A stretch of 64,000 nt of DNA from Shewanella aestuarii (GTDB lineage: Bacteria > Pseudomonadota > Gammaproteobacteria > Enterobacterales > Shewanellaceae): positions 248,001 to 312,000 of the forward strand of contig NZ_BMOT01000001.1 in NCBI RefSeq assembly GCF_014647215.1, read 5' to 3'. Position numbers and translations under genes: made by a program. The notes beneath the pieces are model-generated. The model had not been told where the DNA came from. It was given only the letters and a program-made list of their open reading frames with translations, and searched no databases. Below, piece by piece: positions 1-7,449 of the stretch. The first letter of the stretch is position 1; every line of letters starts with the position of its first letter.

Positions 1-526
1 AAATACCTTGCACAATTTGTCTTTGTAGTGGAGGTAGTTCATCTACATGACGAAGTAGTGTGCCAGACAATTTGAAATCATCTTCGTTACTTTCGGCATC
101 GTCCGACTCAAAAAGAGGCCAGATATCGTCACCGAAAGAATCTTCTTTGTTGTGCTGAACTTTACGAAGCATGTCGAAGCACTGATTTCGCATTACCGTG
201 AACACCCAAGTACTGACAGCAGCTTTATCTTCACTGTATAAATGAGCTTTTGTCCAAACACGTGTCATGGTTTCTTGCACTAAATCCATTGCAAGGCCTT
301 GTTGATGCAATCTTTGATTACCAAATGCGCTTATCTTTGGGCCGAAATGGTTGAACAGTTTGGCGAAAGATACTTTACAGCGTAAGTTGGCTACCTTAAG
401 CATTAACTCTGCTAATTGTTCTGCATCGAGTTCATTTTTATTAGACAATTGTATTGCACCGTTATTTTTAGCAAGTCTTGCTTTATCATAACGATTTTGC
501 GCAGTTTGTGATTGAAAATTTTCCAT
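1..526 (-). CDS. ECF-family RNA polymerase sigma factor, ChrR-partnered RpoE type (3' end outside window)
   Basis: I translated 175 codons from ATG at 526 down to the window edge with no stop, so the C-terminal end is missing. Residues about 55-125 look like sigma region 2 (HFGPKISAFG, then MDLVQETMTRVW and TWVFTVMRNQCFDMLRK). The region from about 160 (VDELPPLQRQIVQ) is the start of region 4. The leading ~50 residues are rich in Asn and Gln. The upstream promoter and the two upstream genes (lipocalin, LON domain) are typical of the singlet-oxygen RpoE-ChrR system, in which the anti-sigma gene chrR follows the sigma gene; that position lies off the left edge. The sigma assignment is firm; the ChrR subtype is inferred from context and promoter sequence. 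Confidence 0.85.
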   Translation of the reverse strand, partial: MENFQSQTAQNRYDKARLAKNNGAIQLSNKNELDAEQLAELMLKVANLRCKVSFAKLFNHFGPKISAFGNQRLHQQGLAMDLVQETMTRVWTKAHLYSEDKAAVSTWVFTVMRNQCFDMLRKVQHNKEDSFGDDIWPLFESDDAESNEDDFKLSGTLLRHVDELPPLQRQIVQGI

Positions 527-567
527 TATCTTCACTCGCGTCGTATTATTTGCCGATAGTGAACATA

Positions 568-595
568 TATACGTCGTTCAAAAATAATCAGATCA
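568..595 (-). promoter_or_regulatory. ECF sigma promoter, probably autoregulatory
   Basis: On the minus strand TGATCT (590-595) and CGTATA (568-573) are separated by exactly 16 nt, 42 bases before the sigma gene ATG. The same two blocks with the same spacing occur before the LON-domain and lipocalin genes. This fits the TGATC-type -35 element known for ChrR-controlled sigma factors. Confidence 0.65.
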
Positions 596-655
596 CTTTT
601 TATGGGTTATTTTTTCTGTAAACCTTAAACAGTTAACTTTAGCTTGGGATTGGAG

Positions 656-1240
656 TTACTTGATGATATTGCTTAGGTAATCCTGGGCCATTTTATGGTC
701 ATGATTATTGATGCAATGGTACTTTTCCGCGGCACTTAAAGGAATTATCTCTAACCATCGCTGGCATACCCATGAAATATCGTTAAAGTGTTCATTTTGG
801 TATTGGGCCAGATGTTCAGGATATTGGTTTAAAATATCTCGCAAGGTATCACTGAGCATTTTTTCAGTTGTCTGATTTTGATTGCTTTTTTTACATTCGG
901 TTAAGCTAATAACTGATTTTGGCCAATCATCTATTATCTCTATTGTGCCTCGCTTTAATCCGTCAGCTTCTATGATAAAATCTTTTAAATGGAATTTTTT
1001 CTCGCCCTCAATACTGATCCCAAGAAGACCATCATCTAAGGTTTCAAAGTCGATAATTTTACATAGCGTGCCAATTGGTAGCATTTGTTTTTTGTCATCG
1101 CTTAACATACATAAACCAAAGCCACTGTTTGTTTTAAGTGATTCAGTGACTAGGCGTTTATACCTAGGTTCAAATATTCGTAGTTGACTGAAACCATGGG
1201 GCAACAGGCACATCGACAATGGGAATAGTGGGATAATCAT
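656..1240 (-). CDS. LON peptidase substrate-binding-domain protein
   Basis: A stand-alone Lon N-terminal (LON/PUA-like) domain with no ATPase or protease part. The start IIPLFPLSMCLLPHG, followed by LRIFEPRYKRLV, is the typical opening of this domain. I chose ATG 1240 because AAGGCG lies just upstream. An in-frame ATG at 1267 has no ribosome site and would sit almost at the transcription start predicted from the promoter at 1276-1303. It lies between the lipocalin and sigma genes on the same strand but has its own ECF-type promoter. Proteins of this kind recur in ChrR/RpoE photo-oxidative regulons; their biochemical role is unknown. Length 194 residues. Confidence 0.85.
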   Translation of the reverse strand: MIIPLFPLSMCLLPHGFSQLRIFEPRYKRLVTESLKTNSGFGLCMLSDDKKQMLPIGTLCKIIDFETLDDGLLGISIEGEKKFHLKDFIIEADGLKRGTIEIIDDWPKSVISLTECKKSNQNQTTEKMLSDTLRDILNQYPEHLAQYQNEHFNDISWVCQRWLEIIPLSAAEKYHCINNHDHKMAQDYLSNIIK

Positions 1241-1275
1241 AATTCGCCTTATATCATTCAATTGCATTAATAATT

Positions 1276-1303
1276 AATACGAATTGATGGTGATGTTTGA
1301 TCA
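1276..1303 (-). promoter_or_regulatory. ECF sigma promoter of the LON-domain gene
   Basis: On the minus strand TGATCA (1298-1303), 16 nt, then CGTATT (1276-1281). It lies between the lipocalin stop and the LON-domain gene. Its predicted start point near 1269 supports ATG 1240 over ATG 1267. Confidence 0.65.
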
Positions 1304-1305
1304 CA

Positions 1306-1830
1306 TTATCCCTGTTGATTTACCCATATGATATTGCTAGTTAGTATGCCTAATTTCTCCATTTTCATGACAAATCTTTGTTTCGTTTCAGGGGCAATTT
1401 GTTTGTTACGGGACAGAATCCATGCATAGCTATTATCGGGTCCGATAACCAATGCGTCTGTATATAGTCCATTGGCATCTTGGGTGGCATCATGAATTTG
1501 ATACGCGCCGTAAAATGGGCCAAAAAAAGATACTTTTAATAAGCCTTTGTCACTGCCCTCAATAAAATAGGCTTTGCCATTCGCTTCTTTCCAAACTTGT
1601 TTATCTACATAGTAACCACGGTTTGTGACGATCACTTTGTCGCCATCTAATTGATAACTTGCGGTAACCTTATCCATGCCTCTTTCGAATGAATGATCTA
1701 ATCTAGCGATTTCATACCAAGTACCAAGGTAATTATTAATTGTAAAATTATCTACAACGTCCACTTTTTCATCAATCATGGTGCAAGAGGTTAAAGATAA
1801 TGCTGTGAGTAAAGTCAGTATGAGTCGCAT
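1306..1830 (-). CDS. blc: Outer-membrane lipocalin lipoprotein (Blc family)
   Basis: A 174-residue lipocalin. The ATG at 1830 gives a lipoprotein signal (MRLILTLLTALSLTSC) with an LTSC lipobox. A TTG 18 bases upstream would extend it but spoils the signal peptide, so I reject it. The lipocalin signature YLGTWYEIARLDHSFERG follows at about residues 32-50, with NRGYY, KGLLKVSFFGPFYG and YAWILSRNK further on, in the order seen in E. coli Blc. Blc binds lysophospholipids or fatty acids at the outer membrane. An ECF-type promoter lies about 53 bases before the start, placing the gene in the same stress regulon as the sigma factor. Confidence 0.92.
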   Translation of the reverse strand: MRLILTLLTALSLTSCTMIDEKVDVVDNFTINNYLGTWYEIARLDHSFERGMDKVTASYQLDGDKVIVTNRGYYVDKQVWKEANGKAYFIEGSDKGLLKVSFFGPFYGAYQIHDATQDANGLYTDALVIGPDNSYAWILSRNKQIAPETKQRFVMKMEKLGILTSNIIWVNQQG

Positions 1831-1882
1831 ATATGCCCCGTGAAACAATTAATGGTCTTAGAAAACTAAGCTAATATTATAC

Positions 1883-1910
1883 TTTACGTATAAAATTGCC
1901 TTGTAGATCT
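1883..1910 (-). promoter_or_regulatory. ECF sigma promoter of the lipocalin gene
   Basis: On the minus strand AGATCT (1905-1910), 16 nt, then CGTAAA (1883-1888). It has the same spacing as the sites before the sigma and LON-domain genes, with one change in the first block and one in the second. Confidence 0.55.
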
Positions 1911-2023
1911 TAGTTAGATGAGATTGCTACCCATGTTTTTATTTGTTTTTTGTTTATAATAGTCATTAGACGCGTGCTGACTAATGCTTGATGGATAATA
2001 TTTAAAGATTGGTGGTAAGTTTA

Positions 2024-2962
2024 ATGAAGAAAATGCTCGATACAGTAGATCAACGTACCAATCTAGTAGGTGAAAACCGGCTGGAGTTACTCCTTTTTCG
2101 CATCAATTCCACTCAACTATTTGCTATTAACGTTTTTAAAGTCAAAGAAGTTGTTAAAGTTCCGCCTTTGAGTGCCATGCCAGGTAGTAATCACAGTATC
2201 GCAGGTGTCGCTAATATCAGGGGCACGTCTATACCTGTGATCAATTTACGTGGTGCTATTGGTTTCTCTCCTTTACCTATTACCGACGATTGCAATCTGA
2301 TCATCACAGAATACAACCGCAGTATTCAAGGGTTCTTGGTTGGAAAAGTTGAGCATATTGTTAACATGACCTGGGGGGATATTATGCCCCCGCCAAAAAC
2401 CGCAGGCAAAAATAATTATTTAACGGCTATCACCCGCCTTGAAGATCAAGGGCAGTCTCATTTAGTGTCCATTATTGATGTAGAAAAGGTATTAGCTGAA
2501 ATTATTAATTATGACATCCGCTTATCAGAAGGGGTGTTAGATGAGGCATTAGCGCCGGAAATGCCAGGCCGTAAAATATTAATTGTTGATGACTCAAGTA
2601 CTGCCAGAAAACAGGTGAGAGAGACATTAGGACAATTAGGCATTGAGATCATTGAAGCGTCCGACGGTTTACAGGCGTTGAATTTGCTTAAATCCTGGGC
2701 CAATGAGGGCAAAAATGTTGCTACTGAATTATTAATGATGATAACAGATGCTGAAATGCCCGAGATGGATGGTTACAAACTCACGGCAGAAGTGCGCTCA
2801 GACCCACGGATGGCATCATTATTTATCACACTCAATACTTCATTAAGTGGCAGCTTTAATAATGCCATGGTCGAAAAAGTGGGTTGTGATGCGTTTATCT
2901 CTAAGTTTCAGCCTGATTTACTGGTGACCGAAGTTCAAAATAGGTTAAGAGACATTCTGTAA
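2024..2962 (+). CDS. cheV: Chemotaxis coupling protein CheV (CheW domain plus receiver)
   Basis: A 312-residue protein with two domains. Residues about 20-165 are a CheW-like coupling domain (ELLLFRINSTQLFAINVFKVKEVV, VANIRGTSIPVINL). Residues about 183-312 are a response-regulator receiver: acidic pair IVDDSS, phospho-acceptor Asp in MITDAEMPEMDGY, conserved Thr in LNTS and Lys in SKFQP. CheV links chemoreceptors to CheA and can be phosphorylated by it. ATG 2024 follows GGTGGTAAG; a TTG at 2009 is less likely. It is monocistronic and away from the main chemotaxis cluster. Confidence 0.93.
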   Translation: MKKMLDTVDQRTNLVGENRLELLLFRINSTQLFAINVFKVKEVVKVPPLSAMPGSNHSIAGVANIRGTSIPVINLRGAIGFSPLPITDDCNLIITEYNRSIQGFLVGKVEHIVNMTWGDIMPPPKTAGKNNYLTAITRLEDQGQSHLVSIIDVEKVLAEIINYDIRLSEGVLDEALAPEMPGRKILIVDDSSTARKQVRETLGQLGIEIIEASDGLQALNLLKSWANEGKNVATELLMMITDAEMPEMDGYKLTAEVRSDPRMASLFITLNTSLSGSFNNAMVEKVGCDAFISKFQPDLLVTEVQNRLRDIL

Positions 2963-3003
2963 TAATGTTAAAGCCTGATTTTAAGCCGAATTTATTACTT
3001 TAA

Positions 3004-3660
3004 CTATATGTCTAAATCCTCAATGAGTTCATTGAGGATTTTTTGTTGCATCGATTTGGTGATCCCAATATTAAGTCTGGCAAGCTTAATTGCATGAGCA
3101 AACTGATCTTTCCCCAATAAGGTCACTAACTGCTGAAGGAATGTGGCATCTAAAGCCAAGACTTCACTGTAATGTTTTATCCCTTGGTTAAGATTATTAA
3201 ATTGCAGACTATCAAATTCAAACCTCAATGTGTTACTACCCGCAAATAATGGATCCTCGTCAAATTGAAGCCCATCAATACTCAGTATCCAGCCAGGGGC
3301 ATTAATCCTTTTTTGAGCAATTTGGTACATCATCCAGGCACTTTTCTTGAAACCACCAAAAATCTTACATTCAAATTCAGAATCTTCAAGTTCTTGTTCG
3401 GTCCAATTGATACCAATTGCGAGGTCTTTACTGTAACGCTGCATTAATTGATCTTTAACCGCTTCTCGACATTCCCAAATAGAGGTCAATAATTGTTTTT
3501 TTGCGAGTAATGAACATTCTTTGCAGGCTGGTACGGTTAACGATGGGTGAGGGGTATGGGCCATACGCCAATAGGATAATTCGGCGTTGCAAGGCTCATC
3601 ACAAAACCAGCACATATGGCGTTTTTCAAAAGGAATATCTACGGTTATTGGACTTGTCAT
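3004..3660 (-). CDS. Uncharacterised protein with N-terminal Cys pairs
   Basis: A 218-residue soluble protein I do not recognise by name. The N-terminus carries CWFCDEPC (about residues 17-24) and CKEC (about 46-49), which could form a zinc site. The rest is mixed helix without membrane segments; the end (KLARLNIGITKSMQQKILNELIEDL) looks helical. It stands alone between cheV, with which it converges, and a DUF2750 gene on the same strand 85 bases upstream. Function unknown; likely a Shewanella-type conserved hypothetical. Confidence 0.8.
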   Translation of the reverse strand: MTSPITVDIPFEKRHMCWFCDEPCNAELSYWRMAHTPHPSLTVPACKECSLLAKKQLLTSIWECREAVKDQLMQRYSKDLAIGINWTEQELEDSEFECKIFGGFKKSAWMMYQIAQKRINAPGWILSIDGLQFDEDPLFAGSNTLRFEFDSLQFNNLNQGIKHYSEVLALDATFLQQLVTLLGKDQFAHAIKLARLNIGITKSMQQKILNELIEDLDI

Positions 3661-3745
3661 TAAAAGCGGCTTAGTAGTGGAGGGACGTTAACGCGCTGAG
3701 CGATACAACTAAACTCATTCGAACTCAACGCGCTATTGCTCAGCG

Positions 3746-4105
3746 TTATTCTTTTTCGATATCAACTAAGCTTTTAGCCAGTACAATAGGGTCGATTTCA
3801 AGACATTCTTGATCGCTTTCCCAATCAACACCTACTAATACACCATCGTCGTTTAAATCGCTCACCCAATACTCAAGGAAGTCAATCAGCGTAATGCTAA
3901 CCGCCTTATATTCAGACCATTCTTCAGTACAATGAATTTTTGCCGCTGACTCTGATGACCAAAGTGGCATAACGTCAGTATCTTCATATTCTGACGAATC
4001 ACACACAACCCATCCTTCACCAGTTTCGTCTTGAAGGCCCCAAACGATTTGGTGTTCTTTTACACTTTCGATGAAGCTTGTTAACGCTGGGCTTAGTTCG
4101 GACAT
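3746..4105 (-). CDS. DUF2750 family protein
   Basis: A 119-residue acidic protein. The core pattern VWGLQDETGEGWVV, EDTDVMPLWSSESAAKIH, DFLEYWVSDL and VGVDWESD matches what I recall of DUF2750, a family of about 110-130 residues with no known function. No signal peptide or membrane segment. ATG 4105 is followed directly by the family start. It may be cotranscribed with the Cys-pair protein downstream. Confidence 0.82.
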   Translation of the reverse strand: MSELSPALTSFIESVKEHQIVWGLQDETGEGWVVCDSSEYEDTDVMPLWSSESAAKIHCTEEWSEYKAVSITLIDFLEYWVSDLNDDGVLVGVDWESDQECLEIDPIVLAKSLVDIEKE

Positions 4106-4316
4106 GATTATTCTCTTTAATTGGAATTAAAAACGTTTTCATTATACTGAATACCCGTCGTAGCTCAAGGTAGGATTAAGAAATGACGTCTGCATTGTTT
4201 ATTAACACACCTTTTAACACAAAATCAGCCTTTTTATGGTGATAACCCTCTTGTGAAGTTGAGGCTGATCAGTCACGATTATCCCATACTAACTTTCGTG
4301 ATTAATTGGGTGCATT

Positions 4317-5534
4317 TTGAGTCGTAAACGCGTTTATTTATCCATTCCAGCCTTATTGTTCAGTATCAGTTTTCCTCATCAGGTTATGGCTAACGAAGAT
4401 TTTGCCCAATGTGTGAGTCAATTACAGGTAACTGCAAAGCAAAAGGGGATCTCTCAGCAAACAATTGACTCTACAGTGGCAAACCTATCTTTCGTGCCTA
4501 AAGTCATTGAGCTTGATAATCAGCAACCTGAATTTACCACTACCTTTAAAGATTATTATGGTAAACGGGTCACCGATTGGCGAATCAAAGAAGGGCGAAA
4601 ACTGTTTGCCAAGCATCGTAAGTTGTTAAATCAATTAACGGCACAATACGGTGTACCAGGCCAATATATTGTTGCTTTTTGGGGACTTGAAACCAATTAC
4701 GGTAGCTATAAAGGTAAGATGTCGGTGCTAAACTCGTTGGCAACGCTTGCCTGTGATCCTAGGCGCAGTGAGTATTTCACTCAGGAGTTAATGCAAGCAT
4801 TAACGCTAAAAGAGCGATACCAATTTGTTGATGAAGACATGGTTGGCTCATGGGCTGGGGCGATGGGACACACCCAATTTATGCCAACTAACTATCTTAA
4901 ATATGCCGTTGATGGTGATGGTGATGGTAGAGCGGATTTATGGAACAGCACAGCTGATGCGTTAACTTCAGCCGCGAATTTTTTACAGCAACTTGGCTGG
5001 CAAGCCACCGAACGTTGGGGCCGTGAAGTCAAGCTGCCCTCCAATTATGATTTTGCGTATATGGGCAGTAAAGACAGCCAACCTTTAGCAAAGTGGGCAG
5101 CGTTAGGTGTTAAACAAGCTAATGGAAAACCACTATCCACACCTGATATGAAAGCCGCTTTATATGTACCCGCGGGACATACAGGACCTGCCTTTTTAGG
5201 CTATGAAAACTTCAATGTCATTATGCGCTGGAATCGCTCTGAATTTTACGCCGTGTCAGTTGGCCAACTTGCGGATCAAATTAATGGTGGCAGTGGTATT
5301 GTTAAAGCCTTACCTAATCACCCGCGCTTAAATCGTGAAATGGTCAGCGCACTGCAGCAAAAATTACTGGATGCAGGTTTTGATGTTGGCAAACCAGATG
5401 GTATTCTAGGCCGTAACTCAGTAACAGGGCTACAAGCATACCAACGTCAACAAGGCTTGATTGCAGATGGTTACCCAGATAATGCCACCTTCGAAAGATT
5501 AGGGATTAGCTTAAACAAATTGCCGACACAATAA
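4317..5534 (+). CDS. Periplasmic lytic murein transglycosylase (MltB-type, with peptidoglycan-binding domain)
   Basis: A 405-residue protein with a cleavable signal peptide (about residues 1-25, ending VMANED). The catalytic MltB/Slt70B3 domain spans about 30-325, with FWGLETNYGSYKG holding the catalytic Glu, and GSWAGAMGHTQFMPTNYLKYAVDGDGDGR. A C-terminal peptidoglycan-binding domain (about 340-395: LQQKLLDAGFDVGKPDGILGRNSVTGLQ) follows. It cleaves murein glycan strands to give 1,6-anhydro ends during wall remodelling. The start is TTG at 4317: no ATG fits upstream, and the signal peptide needs this start. Confidence 0.92.
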   Translation: MSRKRVYLSIPALLFSISFPHQVMANEDFAQCVSQLQVTAKQKGISQQTIDSTVANLSFVPKVIELDNQQPEFTTTFKDYYGKRVTDWRIKEGRKLFAKHRKLLNQLTAQYGVPGQYIVAFWGLETNYGSYKGKMSVLNSLATLACDPRRSEYFTQELMQALTLKERYQFVDEDMVGSWAGAMGHTQFMPTNYLKYAVDGDGDGRADLWNSTADALTSAANFLQQLGWQATERWGREVKLPSNYDFAYMGSKDSQPLAKWAALGVKQANGKPLSTPDMKAALYVPAGHTGPAFLGYENFNVIMRWNRSEFYAVSVGQLADQINGGSGIVKALPNHPRLNREMVSALQQKLLDAGFDVGKPDGILGRNSVTGLQAYQRQQGLIADGYPDNATFERLGISLNKLPTQ

Positions 5535-5624
5535 GCATTTGTTAAGCTCTTGCGACTTTTTATTGCTTAGTACAGATTATTAGCACTGTATTCAGCAACA
5601 CCAATTAAATTTAAAGGATAAGCA

Positions 5625-6107
5625 ATGAGCATTAATGACAATATGGTTGTGCAGTTTAATTACACTCTGCGCGATGAAAAAGGCGAAGTGCTTGAGTCAA
5701 ACGAAGGCCGCGATCCTATTGCGTACCTTCATGGCAATGACAACATGATGCCTGGTATTGAAGATGCCATTACCGGTAAAGCTGTGGGTGATAAGTTCAC
5801 CGTTACGCCACCAGCAGCAGATACCTACGGAGAGCGCCAAGAAGGTGCTGAGCAACGTGTATCTGTGAAACATTTAGTTGGCGCTAAAGTGTGGAAACCG
5901 GGTATGGCAGCGGTTATCAATACAGATCAAGGCCAACGTCAAGTCACCATTTTGAAAGTCGGTAAGTTTATGGCAACTGTAGATGTAAACCATCCATTAG
6001 CTGGCCGAGAACTTACATTCGATATTGAAGTGGTTAGTGCTCGTGATGCAACTGATGAAGAAATTGCTCACGGTCATGCGCATGGTGTTGGTGGTCACCA
6101 CCACTAG
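5625..6107 (+). CDS. slyD: FKBP-type peptidyl-prolyl isomerase, SlyD-like, with His-rich tail
   Basis: A 160-residue cytoplasmic prolyl isomerase and chaperone. The FKBP half-domain is split by the SlyD insert-in-flap domain: VVQFNYTLRDEKGEVLESN, YLHGNDNMMPGIEDAI, then TPPAADTYGERQ and the IF domain, then GRELTFDIEVVSAR. The tail HGHAHGVGGHHH can bind nickel or zinc, as in SlyD, but is shorter and free of Cys, so it is closer to the short-tailed paralogues. AAAGGATAAGC upstream is a good ribosome site. E. coli SlyD (196 residues) has a longer Cys/His tail; FkpB-type naming is possible. Confidence 0.9.
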   Translation: MSINDNMVVQFNYTLRDEKGEVLESNEGRDPIAYLHGNDNMMPGIEDAITGKAVGDKFTVTPPAADTYGERQEGAEQRVSVKHLVGAKVWKPGMAAVINTDQGQRQVTILKVGKFMATVDVNHPLAGRELTFDIEVVSARDATDEEIAHGHAHGVGGHHH

Positions 6108-6120
6108 TCAGATATCTTTT

Positions 6121-6149
6121 ACACTCCATCCGTGAATAGGGTGGAGTGT
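6121..6149 (+). terminator. Hairpin after the SlyD-like gene
   Basis: ACACTCCATCC pairs with GGGTGGAGTGT across an 8-nt loop, 14 bases past the stop. There is no strong T tract, so it is a weak or Rho-assisted terminator, or an mRNA-end stabiliser. Confidence 0.45.
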
Positions 6150-6180
6150 TCTCTCGCTTGTCCTCTAATTAAGTACTCCT

Positions 6181-6408
6181 ATGATCCTCGAATTTTCTCA
6201 AGGCAAACTCATTATTACGCCTAATGAAATACAGTGCCGCCTTTTTCTAAATCACATTATTTTGAGCGCCGCAGTTGATGATATTAGCTGCTTTCATCAT
6301 GGCTTAGTTATCGCTGCTGATGCTGGCACAGTGAAGTGGACGATCAAATTAGATACGCCACAGCAGTTTGACCTGTTATTACAAGAAACGGGCATTCAGG
6401 CTCAGTAG
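6181..6408 (+). CDS. Small conserved protein, probably DUF3389
   Basis: A 75-residue soluble protein starting MILEFSQGKLIITPNEIQCRL and containing DAGTVKWTIKLDTPQQ. Opening and length fit my recollection of DUF3389 proteins of Shewanella and Vibrio. No known function, signal peptide or Cys motif. It sits 31 bases before an esterase gene on the same strand and may share its transcript. Confidence 0.72.
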   Translation: MILEFSQGKLIITPNEIQCRLFLNHIILSAAVDDISCFHHGLVIAADAGTVKWTIKLDTPQQFDLLLQETGIQAQ

Positions 6409-6439
6409 ATAACAATTTACCCATTAATTAAGGAATCAC

Positions 6440-7111
6440 ATGACTCAATCAACTTTGGATGCCATTTTTGTTGAACCAAGCAATACGGCCACATCATGCG
6501 TGATCTGGTTACATGGTTTAGGTGACTCTGGTGCGGGGTTTGCGCCTGTAGTGCCTGTCTTAGGCCTACCCGCAGGCCATGCTATACGTTTTATTTTCCC
6601 CCATGCGCCTGAGCAGGCAGTTACTATCAATGGTGGTTATATCATGCGTTCTTGGTATGACATTAAAAGTATGGATTTACATGACCGTGCTGATATTGAG
6701 GGTGTTTTGGCATCTGAGTTACAGATTAAGCAACTTATCGACCAACAAATTGCCTTAGGGATCCCTGCAAATAGAATTATCTTAGCGGGCTTCAGTCAAG
6801 GCGGGGTAATGAGCTTGTTTACTGGGTTACGGTTTGAGCAATCCCTTGCTGGCATTATGGCGCTTTCTTGCTACTTGCCTGGTGGCGAACATTTACCTGA
6901 GCAGTTATCTGTCGCCAATAAGCAAACGCCCATTTTACAAAATCATGGTGATCAGGATGAAGTTGTGCCGTTATTTGCCGGTAAAATGGCATTTGATGCA
7001 TTAAATAATGCCGGCTACAACACAAGATGGAAGACCTATCCCATGGCTCATAGTGTTTTACCTAACCAATTATCTGAGATTGGTCAATGGATAAATAATT
7101 TATTGAATTAA
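6440..7111 (+). CDS. Carboxylesterase / acyl-protein-thioesterase-like alpha/beta hydrolase
   Basis: A 223-residue cytosolic serine hydrolase of the Abhydrolase_2 family. Visible marks: WLHGLGDSGAGF (oxyanion region, about 23-34), the nucleophile elbow GFSQGG (about 114-119), HGDQDEVVP with the catalytic Asp (about 169-177) and the catalytic His in YPMAHSV (about 200-206). Family members hydrolyse short carboxyl esters or lysophospholipids; substrate not deducible. AAGGAATCAC precedes ATG 6440. A strong terminator follows at 7197-7230. Confidence 0.9.
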   Translation: MTQSTLDAIFVEPSNTATSCVIWLHGLGDSGAGFAPVVPVLGLPAGHAIRFIFPHAPEQAVTINGGYIMRSWYDIKSMDLHDRADIEGVLASELQIKQLIDQQIALGIPANRIILAGFSQGGVMSLFTGLRFEQSLAGIMALSCYLPGGEHLPEQLSVANKQTPILQNHGDQDEVVPLFAGKMAFDALNNAGYNTRWKTYPMAHSVLPNQLSEIGQWINNLLN

Positions 7112-7196
7112 CATGCGCTAGCTATAGATTGGGCTTGTTCTGTATATAAGACAGTCTGCAGTATTAGGTTAAATAAATAAATAGTACGGTATTTAA

Positions 7197-7230
7197 AGGC
7201 TTAATCCTGTTTATGGATTAAGCCTTTTTT
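7197..7230 (+). terminator. Rho-independent terminator
   Basis: Stem AGGCTTAATCC / GGATTAAGCCT (11 bp, 7-nt loop) followed by TTTTTT. It closes the esterase transcript. The remaining 220 bases to 7449 are AT-rich and presumably hold the nucleotidase promoter; nothing more specific seen. Confidence 0.85.
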
Positions 7231-7449
7231 ATTGGCCACTGTTAATGATTCGCTTGAGGTTTTACTTGTTTTATTTTGCGGATAATATGCATTCTAACTC
7301 TTTGTTAATATTGCACTAAATGTCATTTTTTTGTCATAAAGTTGTCACGTTGCAGTCCCATTCTTTGCTATTATTTTCGGGTGAATTAAAAAGTTCGCTT
7401 ATCAAATTTAGATAAATAAATACAAGATAACTAATAAATGGGGTTACAA

